Shown: positions 34,498 to 46,241, counted from the stretch's first letter. The stretch is 64,000 nucleotides of DNA from Mycobacterium scrofulaceum (GCF_002086735.1 NZ_MVIJ01000011.1:62001-126000); one strand, 5' to 3'. Program-made: numbers and translations. Notes: generated by a model from the letters alone, not told the origin.

Positions 34498-35523
34498 CTA
34501 CGCGATCGGGAACGGCCAGGGATTGAATCGGCAGGTCTTCCCGTCCGCCTTGACGAAGTCCGGGTCGAACTGGGCGGCGTCGTTGTTCGACGTGGAGAAC
34601 GTCTGCTGCATCATCACCGGCGCCAACGCGCCCTGCTGCTCGCACGGCTCGTGGCGCACGTACCCGATGGCGTGGCCGACCTCGTGGTTGATCACGTACT
34701 GGCGATAGGACCCGATGTCCCCCTCGAACGGGACGGCCCCTCGCACCCAGCGCGCCTCGTTGATGAAGACCCGCGATTGCCGGTCCTTGCCGAAGGACGG
34801 GTTGTAGCAGGAGGTCTCCAGCCGGAATTCGTAGCCGCAGCCCTCTCGGACGGTCACCGGGGACACCAGGGAGATCCGGAAATCGGGGTTCCCGTTATCG
34901 ATCCGGATGAACGCGAACTGCGGGTTGTGGGTCCAGCCCTTGGGGTTGGCCAGCGTCTGGTCGACCATCTGCGCGAAGGCATTGTCGCCGCCGAACATCG
35001 TGGGGTCGATGCCGTTCTCCACCTCGACGGTGTACCGGAACACCTTCACGGTGCCCTGACCGATCTGCGGCGTCGTACCGGGCACGACGTGCCACGTCTT
35101 GTCGCCCGCCTCGGTGAACGGGCCGCCATCCGGAAGCGTCCCGGCCGGCAGGTTGGCGTCGAACGCGGCGAGCCCGCGCGGCGGCGCGTCGATGATGGAC
35201 GTGCCCATCGCGCCGACCTCCTGCGGGCTCTGGATGGGCTGGTTGGCCGTGGGCTTCGTCGCGGCAGTGCCGGTGACCGTCTGGTAGACGACCACCGCGG
35301 TGAGCGCCACCAGCGCGGGCAGCGCGTAGGCGCGCCAGCCGTAGGTCGAGACGAACCGGCCCAGGCGCGTCTGCTTGCGCCACTGGTTCGGCCGCTCCCG
35401 GTCGGCCCGGGTTCGTCCGCCGTCGCGGGCGATCGGGTCACGCAGGGCCCGCAGCGGTTCCCGCCACTCGTCCCGCAGCACCGGGACGCGACCGGTGCCG
35501 CGAGAAGGCCGCTGGGAAGTCAT
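34498..35523 (-). CDS. DUF3152 membrane-anchored metzincin-like protease (Rv3207c-like)
   Basis: 341 residues. One membrane segment near 68-86 (ALPALVALTAVVVYQTV) after a basic cytoplasmic N-terminus; the rest is exported. The motif INHEVGHAIGYVRHEPC is the full zinc-binding HExxHxxGxxH of metzincins, and ALAPVMMQQTF supplies a possible Met-turn. GGDNAFAQMVDQTLANP and ETSCYNPSFGKDR lie between. The family is annotated DUF3152; the protease assignment is from motif reading. Start ATG 35523. Two Cys near the site could form a disulfide. Confidence 0.85.
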   Translation of the reverse strand: MTSQRPSRGTGRVPVLRDEWREPLRALRDPIARDGGRTRADRERPNQWRKQTRLGRFVSTYGWRAYALPALVALTAVVVYQTVTGTAATKPTANQPIQSPQEVGAMGTSIIDAPPRGLAAFDANLPAGTLPDGGPFTEAGDKTWHVVPGTTPQIGQGTVKVFRYTVEVENGIDPTMFGGDNAFAQMVDQTLANPKGWTHNPQFAFIRIDNGNPDFRISLVSPVTVREGCGYEFRLETSCYNPSFGKDRQSRVFINEARWVRGAVPFEGDIGSYRQYVINHEVGHAIGYVRHEPCEQQGALAPVMMQQTFSTSNNDAAQFDPDFVKADGKTCRFNPWPFPIA

Positions 35524-35646
35524 TTCCCCAGGATTACACAGCGGGCGCCGGGGCCGTCCTTGGCGCGCCCGAATGCACCGCCCGACACCACTTTCTGCCA
35601 GCGGCGACGGCCGCGACGGCGATCACCGCAACCGCACGGGTAGTAA

Positions 35647-36667
<1,021 letters not shown>

Positions 36668-36872
36668 GGTCACCCCTTCCGTTGGAATTGAAGTCGACGG
36701 CCCTGCCACTGCAGGCTAGTGGACGCGGGCGGCCCGCATCGGCGACGGCCCCCACGGCGCGGTTCGCGGTGAGCGAAACGTCGGTCGCGAGCAGATAACG
36801 ATTCGCTTGCAGCTGGTCTCAGACCCGGTTTCGACACCCGATCTGTGCTTTCACATCGCTAACTTCGGCCCC

Positions 36873-37592
36873 ATGGGTACCACACTGGCCGACCTCGACG
36901 AGATCCGGGACTATCCCGAGGACGAGACCGATGAGCTGTACCGAGCCGGCTCCTACCCCGAGGGTGACTACAACTGGACCGGCTGGCCGGCCGAGCTGCG
37001 CTGGCGTCCGGTCACGGCGATCGTCGGCGCCGTGGTGGCCGTCGGCGCGATCGCCACGGCCGTCATCATCAACAGCGGCGACAGCGCCTCGACCAAGGCC
37101 ACCGTCGGACCGGCCCCCCAGCCGGTGACGTCCGCGCCGGCCACCACGAAGGGCACCGCCCCGCCCAGCGCGCGGCCCACCCCCTCGGTCACGCAGCAAT
37201 TGCCGCCCGAGACAGTTACCACCGTGACCACGCCCAGCGTCGCGCCGAGCCTGGCGCCGACGGGAACCCCCACCGCCGCGCCGCCCCTGACACTGACGCC
37301 CCCGCCGGCGGCCGCGCTGAACCCGCGCACCGTCGTCTACAGCGTGACCGGCAGCAAGCAACTGCTCGACCTGGTCAACATCGTCTACACCGACGGTCAG
37401 GGCCGCTCCCAGACCGAGTTCAACGTGTCGCTGCCGTGGACCAAGGCGGTGATCCTGAACCCGGGCATCCAGAACCCATCGGTGGTGGCGACCAGCTTCT
37501 ACGGCCGGCTGAACTGCTCGATCGTCAACGCCGCCGGTCAACTGGTCACGGCGCAGGCCAACAACTCGAGCCTGGCGAGCTGCACGCGCTGA
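36873..37592 (+). CDS. Membrane-anchored Thr/Pro-rich protein with MmpS-like domain (Rv3209-like)
   Basis: 239 residues. An acidic N-terminus (DEIRDYPEDETDELYRAG), one membrane helix (AIVGAVVAVGAIATAVII), a long Pro/Thr/Ala linker (about 75-148), then a small exported MmpS-like fold with VVYSVTGSKQLLDLVNIVYT, SLPWTKAVILNPG and FYGRLNCSIVNAAGQLV. Function unknown; MmpS-like domains associate with MmpL transporters, but no MmpL is nearby. Start ATG 36873; MQLVSDP (36807) upstream is less likely. Confidence 0.8.
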   Translation: MGTTLADLDEIRDYPEDETDELYRAGSYPEGDYNWTGWPAELRWRPVTAIVGAVVAVGAIATAVIINSGDSASTKATVGPAPQPVTSAPATTKGTAPPSARPTPSVTQQLPPETVTTVTTPSVAPSLAPTGTPTAAPPLTLTPPPAAALNPRTVVYSVTGSKQLLDLVNIVYTDGQGRSQTEFNVSLPWTKAVILNPGIQNPSVVATSFYGRLNCSIVNAAGQLVTAQANNSSLASCTR

Positions 37593-37651
37593 GTCTGATG
37601 GCCGTGACCCGCAGCGCCCGGCTGCGCCGCGCTTGCGATCACGGCTGAGCC

Positions 37652-38359
37652 TCAGCTCAGGCCGAGTTCGCGCATCCGACGGTCGTGCGTCTGCTGTAGC
37701 CGGTCGAAGAAGGCGCTCAGCTGGCCCAGGCCGCCGGCGCCCGACATCACCAGGTCAACGAGCTCGTCATGGTCGGCCAGCAGGTACTGGGCCTGCGTGA
37801 TCGCCTCCCCGAACAGGCGGCGCGACCACAACGCCAGCCGGCTGCGCTGCTTGCCGCTGGTGGTCACGGCGGCGCGCACCTCGGCCACCACGAACTGCGA
37901 GTGCCCGGTTTCCGACAGCGCCGCGCGCACCACGTCGGCGATCTCGTCGGGCAGCCCGTCGGCGATCTCCAGGTACAGGTCGGCGGCCAGCGCGTCGCCG
38001 ACGTAGGTCTTCACCAAGGCCTCCAGCCAGGTGCTGGGCATCGTCAGCCGGTGGTAGTTCTCCAGCGCCGAGACGTATTTCGACATCGCCGACACGACGT
38101 CGACGCCCCGGCTTTCCAGGGCGTCGCGCAGTAGTTCGTAGTGCTGCATCTCGGCGGCGGCCATGCTCGCCATGGAAATGCGTCCGCGCAGGTCGGGCGC
38201 CATCCGCGCCTCGTCGGTGAGCCGATAGAAGGCGGCGATCTCCCCGTACGCCAAGACCGCGAACAACTCGTTGACGCCCGGGTGATCGGCCGACAGACGA
38301 GGGGCGGGCGAATCCTCCACCTGATCGGCGGACGCAGGCTGGCAAGAGGGCCGGGTCAT
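37652..38359 (-). CDS. Ferritin-like protein, MiaE-like fold (Rv3210c-like)
   Basis: 235 residues, helical, with ferritin-like signatures: ELFAVLAYGEIAAFYRL, MASMAAAEMQHYELLRDALE, LYLEIADGLPDE and ALSETGHSQFVVAEV supply the Glu/His ligands of a di-iron or degenerate site. It resembles the MiaE-like ferritin branch. Start ATG 38359; the gene is divergent from rhlE by about 255 bp. Substrate unknown. Confidence 0.82.
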   Translation of the reverse strand: MTRPSCQPASADQVEDSPAPRLSADHPGVNELFAVLAYGEIAAFYRLTDEARMAPDLRGRISMASMAAAEMQHYELLRDALESRGVDVVSAMSKYVSALENYHRLTMPSTWLEALVKTYVGDALAADLYLEIADGLPDEIADVVRAALSETGHSQFVVAEVRAAVTTSGKQRSRLALWSRRLFGEAITQAQYLLADHDELVDLVMSGAGGLGQLSAFFDRLQQTHDRRMRELGLS

Positions 38360-38414
38360 GGCAACACTGTAGTCGGCGGAACCGGCGCAAAACGGGGGCC
38401 AGCTGTCGACCGGC

Positions 38415-38462
38415 TATCATGTACGTAGATAGCGGCTGCATTCCTCCGGGAAAGCCGCTATC
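38415..38462 (+). promoter_or_regulatory. rhlE promoter and 5' UTR stem-loop
   Basis: TATCAT (38415-38420) could serve as a -10 element. Right after it, GATAGCGGCT (38428-38437) pairs perfectly with AGCCGCTATC (38453-38462), and the loop holds TTCC-TCCG-GGAA, extending the hairpin. If transcription starts near 38427 the mRNA would begin at this hairpin, about 150-190 nt ahead of the rhlE start. The long leader with a 5'-terminal hairpin suggests post-transcriptional control. Confidence 0.6.
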
Positions 38463-38614
38463 GGCGAAATGTGCGTGCACAGCTGGCCCGCCCGAAATCG
38501 AGCAGGGGCCCGCGACTCGGCGACGTCATCGGAGTCGGAACTCGTGCGCGCGTGACCGCGACAGAGAAACACCGACACAAACCGATACGTCACCGAAAGG
38601 TTTCCCACCCCCGC

Positions 38615-40111
<1,497 letters not shown>

Positions 40112-40118
40112 GCCACGG

Positions 40119-41333
40119 ATGGTCAGGCCCGAACGCCGCACCAGGGGTGACGTCCTGGCCGCCGCGGCGATCGCGGTCGTGGTCGCCGCCGTCGCCGCGC
40201 TGATCTGGTGGACCAGCGACGCCCGGGCGACCATCAGCCGGCCGGCCGCCGAGCCCGCGCCCAACCCGAACCCGGCCCGACAGGTGCCCGCCACGCTCGA
40301 GCAGTTGTGGACGGCGGCCAGCCCGGCCACCACCGCGCCCGTGACAGTCGGCGGGACGGTGGTCACCGGCGACGGCCGCCGGGTCGACGGGCGCGACCCC
40401 GGCTCGGGGCAGTCCCGCTGGAGCTACGAGCGCGACAGCGCCCTGTGCGGGGTCTCGTGGGTCTACCACTACGCCGTCGCCGTCTATCGCGACGACCGCG
40501 GCTGCGGCCAGGTGAGCACGCTCGACGGGTCCACGGGCCGCCGCGGGCCGGCCCGCAGCGGCTACGCCGACCAGCGCGTGCGCCTGTCCTCCGATGGCAC
40601 GACGGTATTGTCGGCCGGCGACACCCACGTGGAGCTGTGGCGCTCGGACATGGTCCGGATGGTGGCCTACGGCGAGACCGACGCCCGGGTGAAGCCCTCG
40701 GCGCGCGGGCTGCACTCCGGCTGCAGGCTGGTCTCGGCGGCCGCCAGCTCGTCGGCGGTGTCGGTCCTGGAGAGCTGCGCGAACCAGGCCGGCGTGCGGC
40801 TGGTCCTGCTGCGACCGGGCAAGGATGACGACGAACCACAGCAACGCACCGTGGACGAAACGGGAATCACTGCGGATTCGGGCGCCCGGGTGCTGGCCGT
40901 CTGGGAGAACAACACCGCGGTGTACCTGCCGTCACCGCGCCCGCGGGTGGACGTGATCGACGAGACCGGCACGACCGTGTCGAGCACCCTGCTGGCCAAA
41001 CCGCCGTCGAGCCGCGGCGCGGTCTCGCACGCGGGCAGCCTGATCACCTGGTGGACCGGCGATTCCGTCATGGTCTTCGAAACGGGCAACCTGTCACTGC
41101 GCTACACCATCGCCGCGGGCGACAAGACTGCGCCCCTGGGGCCGGGCGCCATGATGGCCGGGCGGCTGTTGATCCCGGTCACCGGCGCGCTCGGCGTGTA
41201 CGACCCGGTCAGCGGCGCCAACGAGCGCTACATCCCGGTGAACCGCGCGCCGAGCGAGTCGGCGGTGGTCCCGGCCGTCGCGGGCTCCCGGGTGTTCGAG
41301 CAGCGGGGCGACACCCTGGTGGCCCTGGGCTGA
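40119..41333 (+). CDS. Membrane-anchored beta-propeller-like protein (Rv3212-like)
   Basis: 404 residues. One N-terminal helix (VLAAAAIAVVVAAVAALIWW), a Pro/Ala linker, then an exported domain with repeated sheet motifs resembling PQQ/WD blades: GTVVTGDGRRVDGRDPGSGQ, STLDGSTGRRG, LIPVTGALGVYDPVSGANER. Several Cys (CGVSWVYH, RGCGQVST) may form disulfides. Function unknown. Start ATG 40119 is a minimal choice; the frame stays open into rhlE. Confidence 0.78.
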   Translation: MVRPERRTRGDVLAAAAIAVVVAAVAALIWWTSDARATISRPAAEPAPNPNPARQVPATLEQLWTAASPATTAPVTVGGTVVTGDGRRVDGRDPGSGQSRWSYERDSALCGVSWVYHYAVAVYRDDRGCGQVSTLDGSTGRRGPARSGYADQRVRLSSDGTTVLSAGDTHVELWRSDMVRMVAYGETDARVKPSARGLHSGCRLVSAAASSSAVSVLESCANQAGVRLVLLRPGKDDDEPQQRTVDETGITADSGARVLAVWENNTAVYLPSPRPRVDVIDETGTTVSSTLLAKPPSSRGAVSHAGSLITWWTGDSVMVFETGNLSLRYTIAAGDKTAPLGPGAMMAGRLLIPVTGALGVYDPVSGANERYIPVNRAPSESAVVPAVAGSRVFEQRGDTLVALG

Positions 41334-41378
41334 GGGCGCGGCCGAGCAAGCGGGGGTGCCCCGCATTTGGCGCTCGGG

Positions 41379-42179
41379 CTACACCTCGACGGCGAACGTC
41401 GGCAGCGGCTTGCCGGTCTTCCAGTGCTTGAGCAACGCCTTCGCCAGGTCCGCGTAGGCCGACGCGCCCTTGTTCCTGCGCCCGGACATCACCGACGAGC
41501 CGGACGCGCTGGCCTCGGCGAAGCGCACGGTGCGCGGGATCGGCGGGGCCAGCACCGGCAGGTTGTAGCGGTCGGCGACGTCCACCAACACGTCGCGGGT
41601 GTGGGTGGTCCGCGAGTCGTAGAGCGTCGGCAACGCGCCCAGCAGCCGCAGATCCGGGTTGGTGATCTGCTGGACGTCGGCGACCGTGCGCAGGAACTGG
41701 CCGACGCCGCGGTGCGCGAGGGTCTCGCACTGCAGCGGCACGATCACCTCGTCGGCGGCGGTCAGCCCGTTGAGGGTGAGCACACCGAGCGACGGCGGGC
41801 AGTCGATGATGACCACGTCGAAGTCGTCGGACAGCTTGGCCAGCGCGCGCTTGAGCGCATATTCGCGGCCGGCCCGCATCAACAGCATCGCCTCGGCCCC
41901 CGCCAGGTCGATGTTGGCGGGCAGCAGCGTCATGCCCTCCATCGTGGTGACCAGCGCGGCTTTGGGCTCGACCTCACCGAGCAGCACCTCGTGCACGGAC
42001 ACCGGGAGTTTGTCGGGATCCTGGCCGAGCGAGAAGGTCAGGCAGCCCTGCGGATCCAGGTCGACGAGCAGCACCCGCTTGCCCTCGTCCATCAGCGCCG
42101 CGCCCAGCGAGGCCACCGTCGTCGTCTTGGCGACGCCGCCCTTTTGGTTGGCCACCGCCAATACCCGGGTCTTACTCAC
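41379..42179 (-). CDS. ParA/Soj-like ATPase (Rv3213c-like)
   Basis: 266 residues. Deviant Walker A NQKGGVAKTTTVASLGAAL, Walker A-prime LLVDLDPQGCLTFSLG, switch VIIDCPPSLGVLTLNGLTAA. No parB or parS was recognised next to it, so it is not the chromosomal parAB locus. Probably a cell-pole or plasmid-type positioning ATPase of unknown cargo. Start ATG 42179; divergent from gpm2. Confidence 0.9.
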   Translation of the reverse strand: MSKTRVLAVANQKGGVAKTTTVASLGAALMDEGKRVLLVDLDPQGCLTFSLGQDPDKLPVSVHEVLLGEVEPKAALVTTMEGMTLLPANIDLAGAEAMLLMRAGREYALKRALAKLSDDFDVVIIDCPPSLGVLTLNGLTAADEVIVPLQCETLAHRGVGQFLRTVADVQQITNPDLRLLGALPTLYDSRTTHTRDVLVDVADRYNLPVLAPPIPRTVRFAEASASGSSVMSGRRNKGASAYADLAKALLKHWKTGKPLPTFAVEV

Positions 42180-42312
42180 CAGCGCCCGCCCCTCTCATCG
42201 CCTGGCACAAGCATCATTGCCGCCGCGCGGTAACAGTGCCCATCCTGGCATGTTCGATCGCCGCGCGCTGCGGCCGACGGGCCCGGTATGCCGTCCGGCA
42301 GAATCGATCGAT

Positions 42313-42924
42313 ATGGGCCTGCACAACCATCGACTGGTATTGCTCCGCCACGGCGAGACCGAGTGGTCGAAGTCCGGCCAGCACACCGGCCGGACCGACC
42401 TGGAGCTCACCGACACCGGCCGCGTTCAGGCCGAGCTCGCCGGCCGCGTCCTGCGCGAACTGAATCTCGTCGACCCGCTGGTGATCAGCAGCCCGCGCAT
42501 CCGCGCTCTGACCACGGCCAAGCTGGCCGGGCTGGCCGTCGACGAGGTGTCTCCCCTGCTCGCCGAGTGGGATTACGGCGTCTACGAGGGGTTGACCACC
42601 CCGCAGATCCACGAATTGGTGCCCGACTGGCTGGTCTGGACGCACGGCTGCCCCGGCGGCGAAAGTGTGGCCCAGGTCAGCGACCGCGCCGATCGGGCCG
42701 TCGCGTTGGCGTTGGAGCACATGAGCTCGCGCGACGTGGTGTTCGTCGGCCACAGCCATTTCTCGCGCTCGGTGATCACGCGCTGGGTCGAGTTGCCGCT
42801 GGTGGAGGGCAGCCGCTTCTGGATGCTGGCCGGCTCCATCGCCGTGTGCGGTTTCGAGCACGGCGTGCGGCAGCTCGCCGCGCTCGGATTGACCGCCCAA
42901 CCGCAGGCGATCAAACCCGGGTGA
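42313..42924 (+). CDS. gpm2: Histidine acid phosphatase of phosphoglycerate-mutase family (Rv3214/Gpm2-like)
   Basis: 203 residues. Catalytic RHG in LLRHGETEWSKSGQHTGRTD, second Arg in ISSPRIRALTTA, second His in VVFVGHSHFSRSVI. It is annotated as a phosphoglycerate mutase, but the mycobacterial orthologue was shown to act as an acid phosphatase. Start ATG 42313. Its stop overlaps the isochorismate synthase start (GTGA), and a GNAT gene follows the same way, so the three are coupled. Confidence 0.9.
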   Translation: MGLHNHRLVLLRHGETEWSKSGQHTGRTDLELTDTGRVQAELAGRVLRELNLVDPLVISSPRIRALTTAKLAGLAVDEVSPLLAEWDYGVYEGLTTPQIHELVPDWLVWTHGCPGGESVAQVSDRADRAVALALEHMSSRDVVFVGHSHFSRSVITRWVELPLVEGSRFWMLAGSIAVCGFEHGVRQLAALGLTAQPQAIKPG

Positions 42925-44018
42925 GCACCCAACCACCGTTCGCGCTGTGCGGACCGACGCAAACCATGGTCGCCGACGGGGTGCGGGAACGCTACCGCGA
43001 CGCGGCGACGGCGCAGCGCGCGCTGCGATCCGGTGCCTCCCCAATAGTGTTGGGCGCGTTACCTTTTGACGTGGAACGGCCCGCGGCGCTACTGACGCCC
43101 GGCGGCGTGCGCCGCACCGCCGGGCCGCCGGACTGGCCGACCGGCCCGCTGCCGCCGGTGCGCGTCGCCGCCGCCGACCCGTCGCCGGCGCAGTACCGCG
43201 ACCGGATCCGCCGCGCCCGCGATCAGCTCGCCGCCCCGGACAGCCCGCTCAGCAAGGTAGTGCTGTCGCGCGCGCTGCGACTGGTCGCCGACGCCCCGCT
43301 GGACGCCCGCGTCATCCTGCGCCGGCTCGTCGCGGCGGACCCGGCCGCGTACGGCTATCTCGTCGACCTGACCGGTGCCGGCGACGGCTACGCCGGCGTG
43401 GCGCTGGTGGGGGCCAGCCCGGAGCTGCTGGTGGCCCGCTCCGGCGATCGAGTCACCTGCCGGCCCTTCGCGGGTTCGGCGCCCCGCGCCGCCGACCCGG
43501 AAGCCGACGCCGCCAACGGCGCCGCGCTGGCCGGTTCGGCCAAGGACCGCCACGAGCATCAGTTGGTCATCGAGACCATTCGCGCCGCCCTCGAGCCACT
43601 GTGCGACGAGTTGACGATCGCCGACCAGCCCGAATTGAGCCGCACCGCGGCGGTGTGGCACCTGTGCACACCGATCGGCGGACGGCTGCGCGACATGTCA
43701 ACGACCGCAATCGATTTGGCCTTGGCGCTGCATCCGACCCCGGCGGTCGGCGGAGTGCCAACCAAGGCCGCGGTCGAGCTGATCGCCGAGCTGGAAGGCG
43801 ACCGCGGGTTCTACGCGGGCGCGGTGGGCTGGTGCGACGCCCGCGGCGACGGCCGCTGGGTGGTGTCGATCCGCTGCGCACAGCTGTCGGCGGACCGCCG
43901 CACCGCGCTCGCCCGTTCCGGCGGCGGCATCGTCGCCGAATCCGACCCCGACGAGGAAGTCGCGGAAACCACAACGAAATTCGCCACCATCCTCGACGCA
44001 TTGGGCGCCGAGCGATGA
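42921..44018 (+). CDS. entC: Isochorismate synthase EntC-like
   Basis: 365 residues of the chorismate-utilising ADCS/anthranilate/isochorismate synthase fold. Conserved blocks: SKVVLSRALRLVADAP, YLVDLTGAGDGYAGVALVGA, RPFAGSAPRAADPEAD (the PxAGTxxR-like loop), HQLVIETIRAALEP, LHPTPAVGGVPTKAA and GGGIVAESDPDEEVAET. It would convert chorismate to isochorismate for menaquinone or siderophore-type precursors. Start GTG 42921. Confidence 0.9.
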   Translation: MSTQPPFALCGPTQTMVADGVRERYRDAATAQRALRSGASPIVLGALPFDVERPAALLTPGGVRRTAGPPDWPTGPLPPVRVAAADPSPAQYRDRIRRARDQLAAPDSPLSKVVLSRALRLVADAPLDARVILRRLVAADPAAYGYLVDLTGAGDGYAGVALVGASPELLVARSGDRVTCRPFAGSAPRAADPEADAANGAALAGSAKDRHEHQLVIETIRAALEPLCDELTIADQPELSRTAAVWHLCTPIGGRLRDMSTTAIDLALALHPTPAVGGVPTKAAVELIAELEGDRGFYAGAVGWCDARGDGRWVVSIRCAQLSADRRTALARSGGGIVAESDPDEEVAETTTKFATILDALGAER

Positions 44019-44491
44019 CCATTCGCCGCGCCAGGCCCGAAGACGCCGCCGCGATCACCGCGATGATTCACGCGCTGGCCGAATTCGAAAACGCCGCCGA
44101 GCACTGCACCGTCACCGAAAAGCAAATCACCGCCGCGCTTTTCGGTGACACCCCGACCGTGCACGGGCACGTCGCCGACGTCGACGGCGAGGTCGCCGCG
44201 ATGGCGCTGTGGTTCCTCAACTTCTCCACGTGGGACGGCGTGGCGGGCATCTACCTCGAAGACCTGTTCGTGCGCCCGGGGTTTCGCCGCCGTGGCCTGG
44301 CCCGCGCGCTGCTCACGGAGCTGGCCGCCGAATGCCTCGACAAGGGCTACACGCGGCTGTCCTGGGCTGTGCTGAACTGGAACGCCGACGCCATCACGCT
44401 CTACGACGGCGTCGGCGGCCAACGGCAGGGCGAGTGGACCACCTATCGGTTGTCCGGTCCGCGGTTGGCCGAATTGGCGGAATCGCGCTGA
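44015..44491 (+). CDS. GNAT N-acetyltransferase (Rv3216-like)
   Basis: 158 residues. Motif A with the acetyl-CoA loop LEDLFVRPGFRRRGLARALL, then LSWAVLNWNADAITLYDGVG (motif B). Diamine-acetyltransferase-like group; substrate unknown. Start ATG 44015 overlaps the entC stop (ATGA). Its 3' end overlaps the convergent membrane protein gene by 49 bp. Confidence 0.9.
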   Translation: MTIRRARPEDAAAITAMIHALAEFENAAEHCTVTEKQITAALFGDTPTVHGHVADVDGEVAAMALWFLNFSTWDGVAGIYLEDLFVRPGFRRRGLARALLTELAAECLDKGYTRLSWAVLNWNADAITLYDGVGGQRQGEWTTYRLSGPRLAELAESR

Positions 44492-44931
44492 TCGCCGGCG
44501 GCCCAGCGCACGCCCGCGGGACTGAACAGCAGGCCCAGCACGGCCAGCGCCACGACGCCCACCGGAACCCCGAGGCCCGGCCGGTACGAATCCACCGTCA
44601 GATACCACGCCACCGGCAGCAGCAGCAGCTCGGTGATCACGGCCAGCCCGCGCCCCCAGCGCTTGCCGAGCGTGAGCGCCCGCCCGGCCGCCAGCACCGC
44701 CGCGCCGGCCAGCGCGAAGAAGACCGTCGTGCCCTGGGCGTACCACCCGCTTGCAGGGGAGCCGTGGACCACCTGCTGGTCGGCCCCGGCGATGCCCCGC
44801 GCCACCAGCACCACCGCCACCACTAGCGCGGCCACCCCCTGCGCCGCCAGGAGCAGCCCGGCGCCGCGCACCACGGCCGGCGCCGCCGCTGGCTTGCGGC
44901 CGAAGACTGTCACCCGCGTCAGCGTAGTCAC
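44443..44931 (-). CDS. Four-helix membrane protein (Rv3217c-like)
   Basis: 162 residues. Four membrane segments can be read: LLLAAQGVAALVVAVVLVAR, FFALAGAAVLAAGRAL, VITELLLLPVAWYLTV and VGVVALAVLGLLFSPAG. No catalytic motif; a conserved mycobacterial membrane protein. Start is uncertain: GTG 44931 gives 162 residues, GTG 44913 gives 156; no clear RBS decides. The minus-strand frame stays open far upstream, but that lies under the lipid kinase gene. Confidence 0.75.
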   Translation of the reverse strand: MTTLTRVTVFGRKPAAAPAVVRGAGLLLAAQGVAALVVAVVLVARGIAGADQQVVHGSPASGWYAQGTTVFFALAGAAVLAAGRALTLGKRWGRGLAVITELLLLPVAWYLTVDSYRPGLGVPVGVVALAVLGLLFSPAGVRWAAGDQRDSANSANRGPDNR

Positions 44932-44994
44932 CCCGGCCCACGGGGGCAGTTCCCCACAGCGCGGCCTTAATCGACCCGCATAAGCTCGTGCCTC

Positions 44995-45960
44995 ATGCGC
45001 GCCGTGCTGATCGTGAACCCCACCGCCACCTCGACCACCCCGGCCGGTCGCGACCTGCTGGCGCACGCGCTCAAGAGCCGCCTGGAACTCACCGTCGAAC
45101 ACACCAGCCACCGCGGTCACGGCACCGAACTCGCCGAGAAGGCGGTCGCCGACGGTGTCGACCTGGTCGTGGTGCACGGCGGCGACGGCACGGTGAGCGG
45201 GGTGGTCAACGGCCTGCTCGGCTGTCCCGGATCGGTGCCGACGGGACCCGTTCCCGCGGTCGCGGTGGTCCCCGGCGGCTCGGCGAACGTGCTGGCGCGG
45301 TCGCTGGGCATCTCGCGCGATCCGGTGGCCGCCACCAACCAGCTCATCCAGCTGCTCGACGACTACCGCCGCCACCACACCTGGCGCCGCATCGGCCTGA
45401 TCGACTGCGGCGAGCGGTGGGCCGTGTTCAACACCGGGATGGGGGTCGACGCGGAGGTGGTGGCCGCGGTCGAGGCCGAACGCGACAAGGGCGGCAAGGT
45501 CACGGCGTGGCGGTACATCCGCGCGGCGGTGCCCGCCGTCTGGGGATACACGCGCCGCGAGCCGATGCTCACGCTCGAATTGCCCGGCCGCGCACCGATC
45601 CCGGGGGTGAGCTTCGCGTTCGTGTCCAATTCCAGCCCCTGGACGTTCGCCAACGACCGGCCGGTCTGGACGAACCCCGGCTGCACCTTCGAGTCGGGGC
45701 TGGGCGTGTTCGCGCCCAAGACCCTGAAGACGATCCCCACCCTGCGCATCGTGCGGCAGATGTTCGCCAAGCGGCCCAAGTTCGAGTTCGACCACCTCAT
45801 CACCGAGGACGACGTGCCCTGCCTGCGGGTCACCTCGACCGGGGGGCCGGTGGCCTGCCAGTTCGACGGCGACTACCTAGGGGTGCGGGAAACCATGACG
45901 TTCCGGGCGGTGCCCGACGCGTTGGCGGTGGTCGCGCCGCCCCGAAAAAATCGGCTCTGA
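44995..45960 (+). CDS. Diacylglycerol/lipid kinase family protein (Rv3218-like)
   Basis: 321 residues. The DAGK catalytic domain shows VVVHGGDGTVSGVVNGL (GGDGT nucleotide loop) and VVPGGSANVLARSLGI; the C-terminal YegS-like beta domain includes SFAFVSNSSPWTFANDRPV and PVACQFDGDYLGV. Phosphorylates a lipid or sphingoid-type substrate. Start ATG 44995 (MRAVLIVNPTA). Confidence 0.9.
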   Translation: MRAVLIVNPTATSTTPAGRDLLAHALKSRLELTVEHTSHRGHGTELAEKAVADGVDLVVVHGGDGTVSGVVNGLLGCPGSVPTGPVPAVAVVPGGSANVLARSLGISRDPVAATNQLIQLLDDYRRHHTWRRIGLIDCGERWAVFNTGMGVDAEVVAAVEAERDKGGKVTAWRYIRAAVPAVWGYTRREPMLTLELPGRAPIPGVSFAFVSNSSPWTFANDRPVWTNPGCTFESGLGVFAPKTLKTIPTLRIVRQMFAKRPKFEFDHLITEDDVPCLRVTSTGGPVACQFDGDYLGVRETMTFRAVPDALAVVAPPRKNRL

Positions 45961-46064
45961 GCTGCGGAAACGAAGCGCACGGAAGCCCGGCGGCGAAAAA
46001 TTTCCCCGATATTGGCCCGCCAGTGTAGTACAACGGAGTAATGGCTCGGCTACGGAATGATCAA

Positions 46065-46080
46065 AGTGAGATAGCCCACG
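46065..46080 (+). promoter_or_regulatory. Probable CRP (cAMP receptor) site of whiB1
   Basis: AGTGAGATAGCCCACG matches the mycobacterial CRP pattern GTGA-N6-CCAC, and I recall the same sequence as the proven Rv3676 site upstream of M. tuberculosis whiB1. It lies 162 bp ahead of the whiB1 start; TTGACT (46096-46101) could be part of the promoter. Binding was not tested here. Confidence 0.78.
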
Positions 46081-46241
46081 AGCGAACTCACGCTATTGAC
46101 TTCTGTTGAGCCTGTGAAACGATCAAAAGGTTGCATGCAGAAATTTAGATAGGGGTGCGGACCCTTTTCTTGTGCACGCGTTAACAGCCGAAGAAAATTG
46201 GCCGTGCGCCTTGCTGCGCACTCAGTGAGGAGTAAGAACGT

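Noticed and set aside
41379..42179. Chromosomal parAB origin region.
   Set aside because: No parB, no parS and no dnaA/dnaN genes; the ParA-like gene stands alone.
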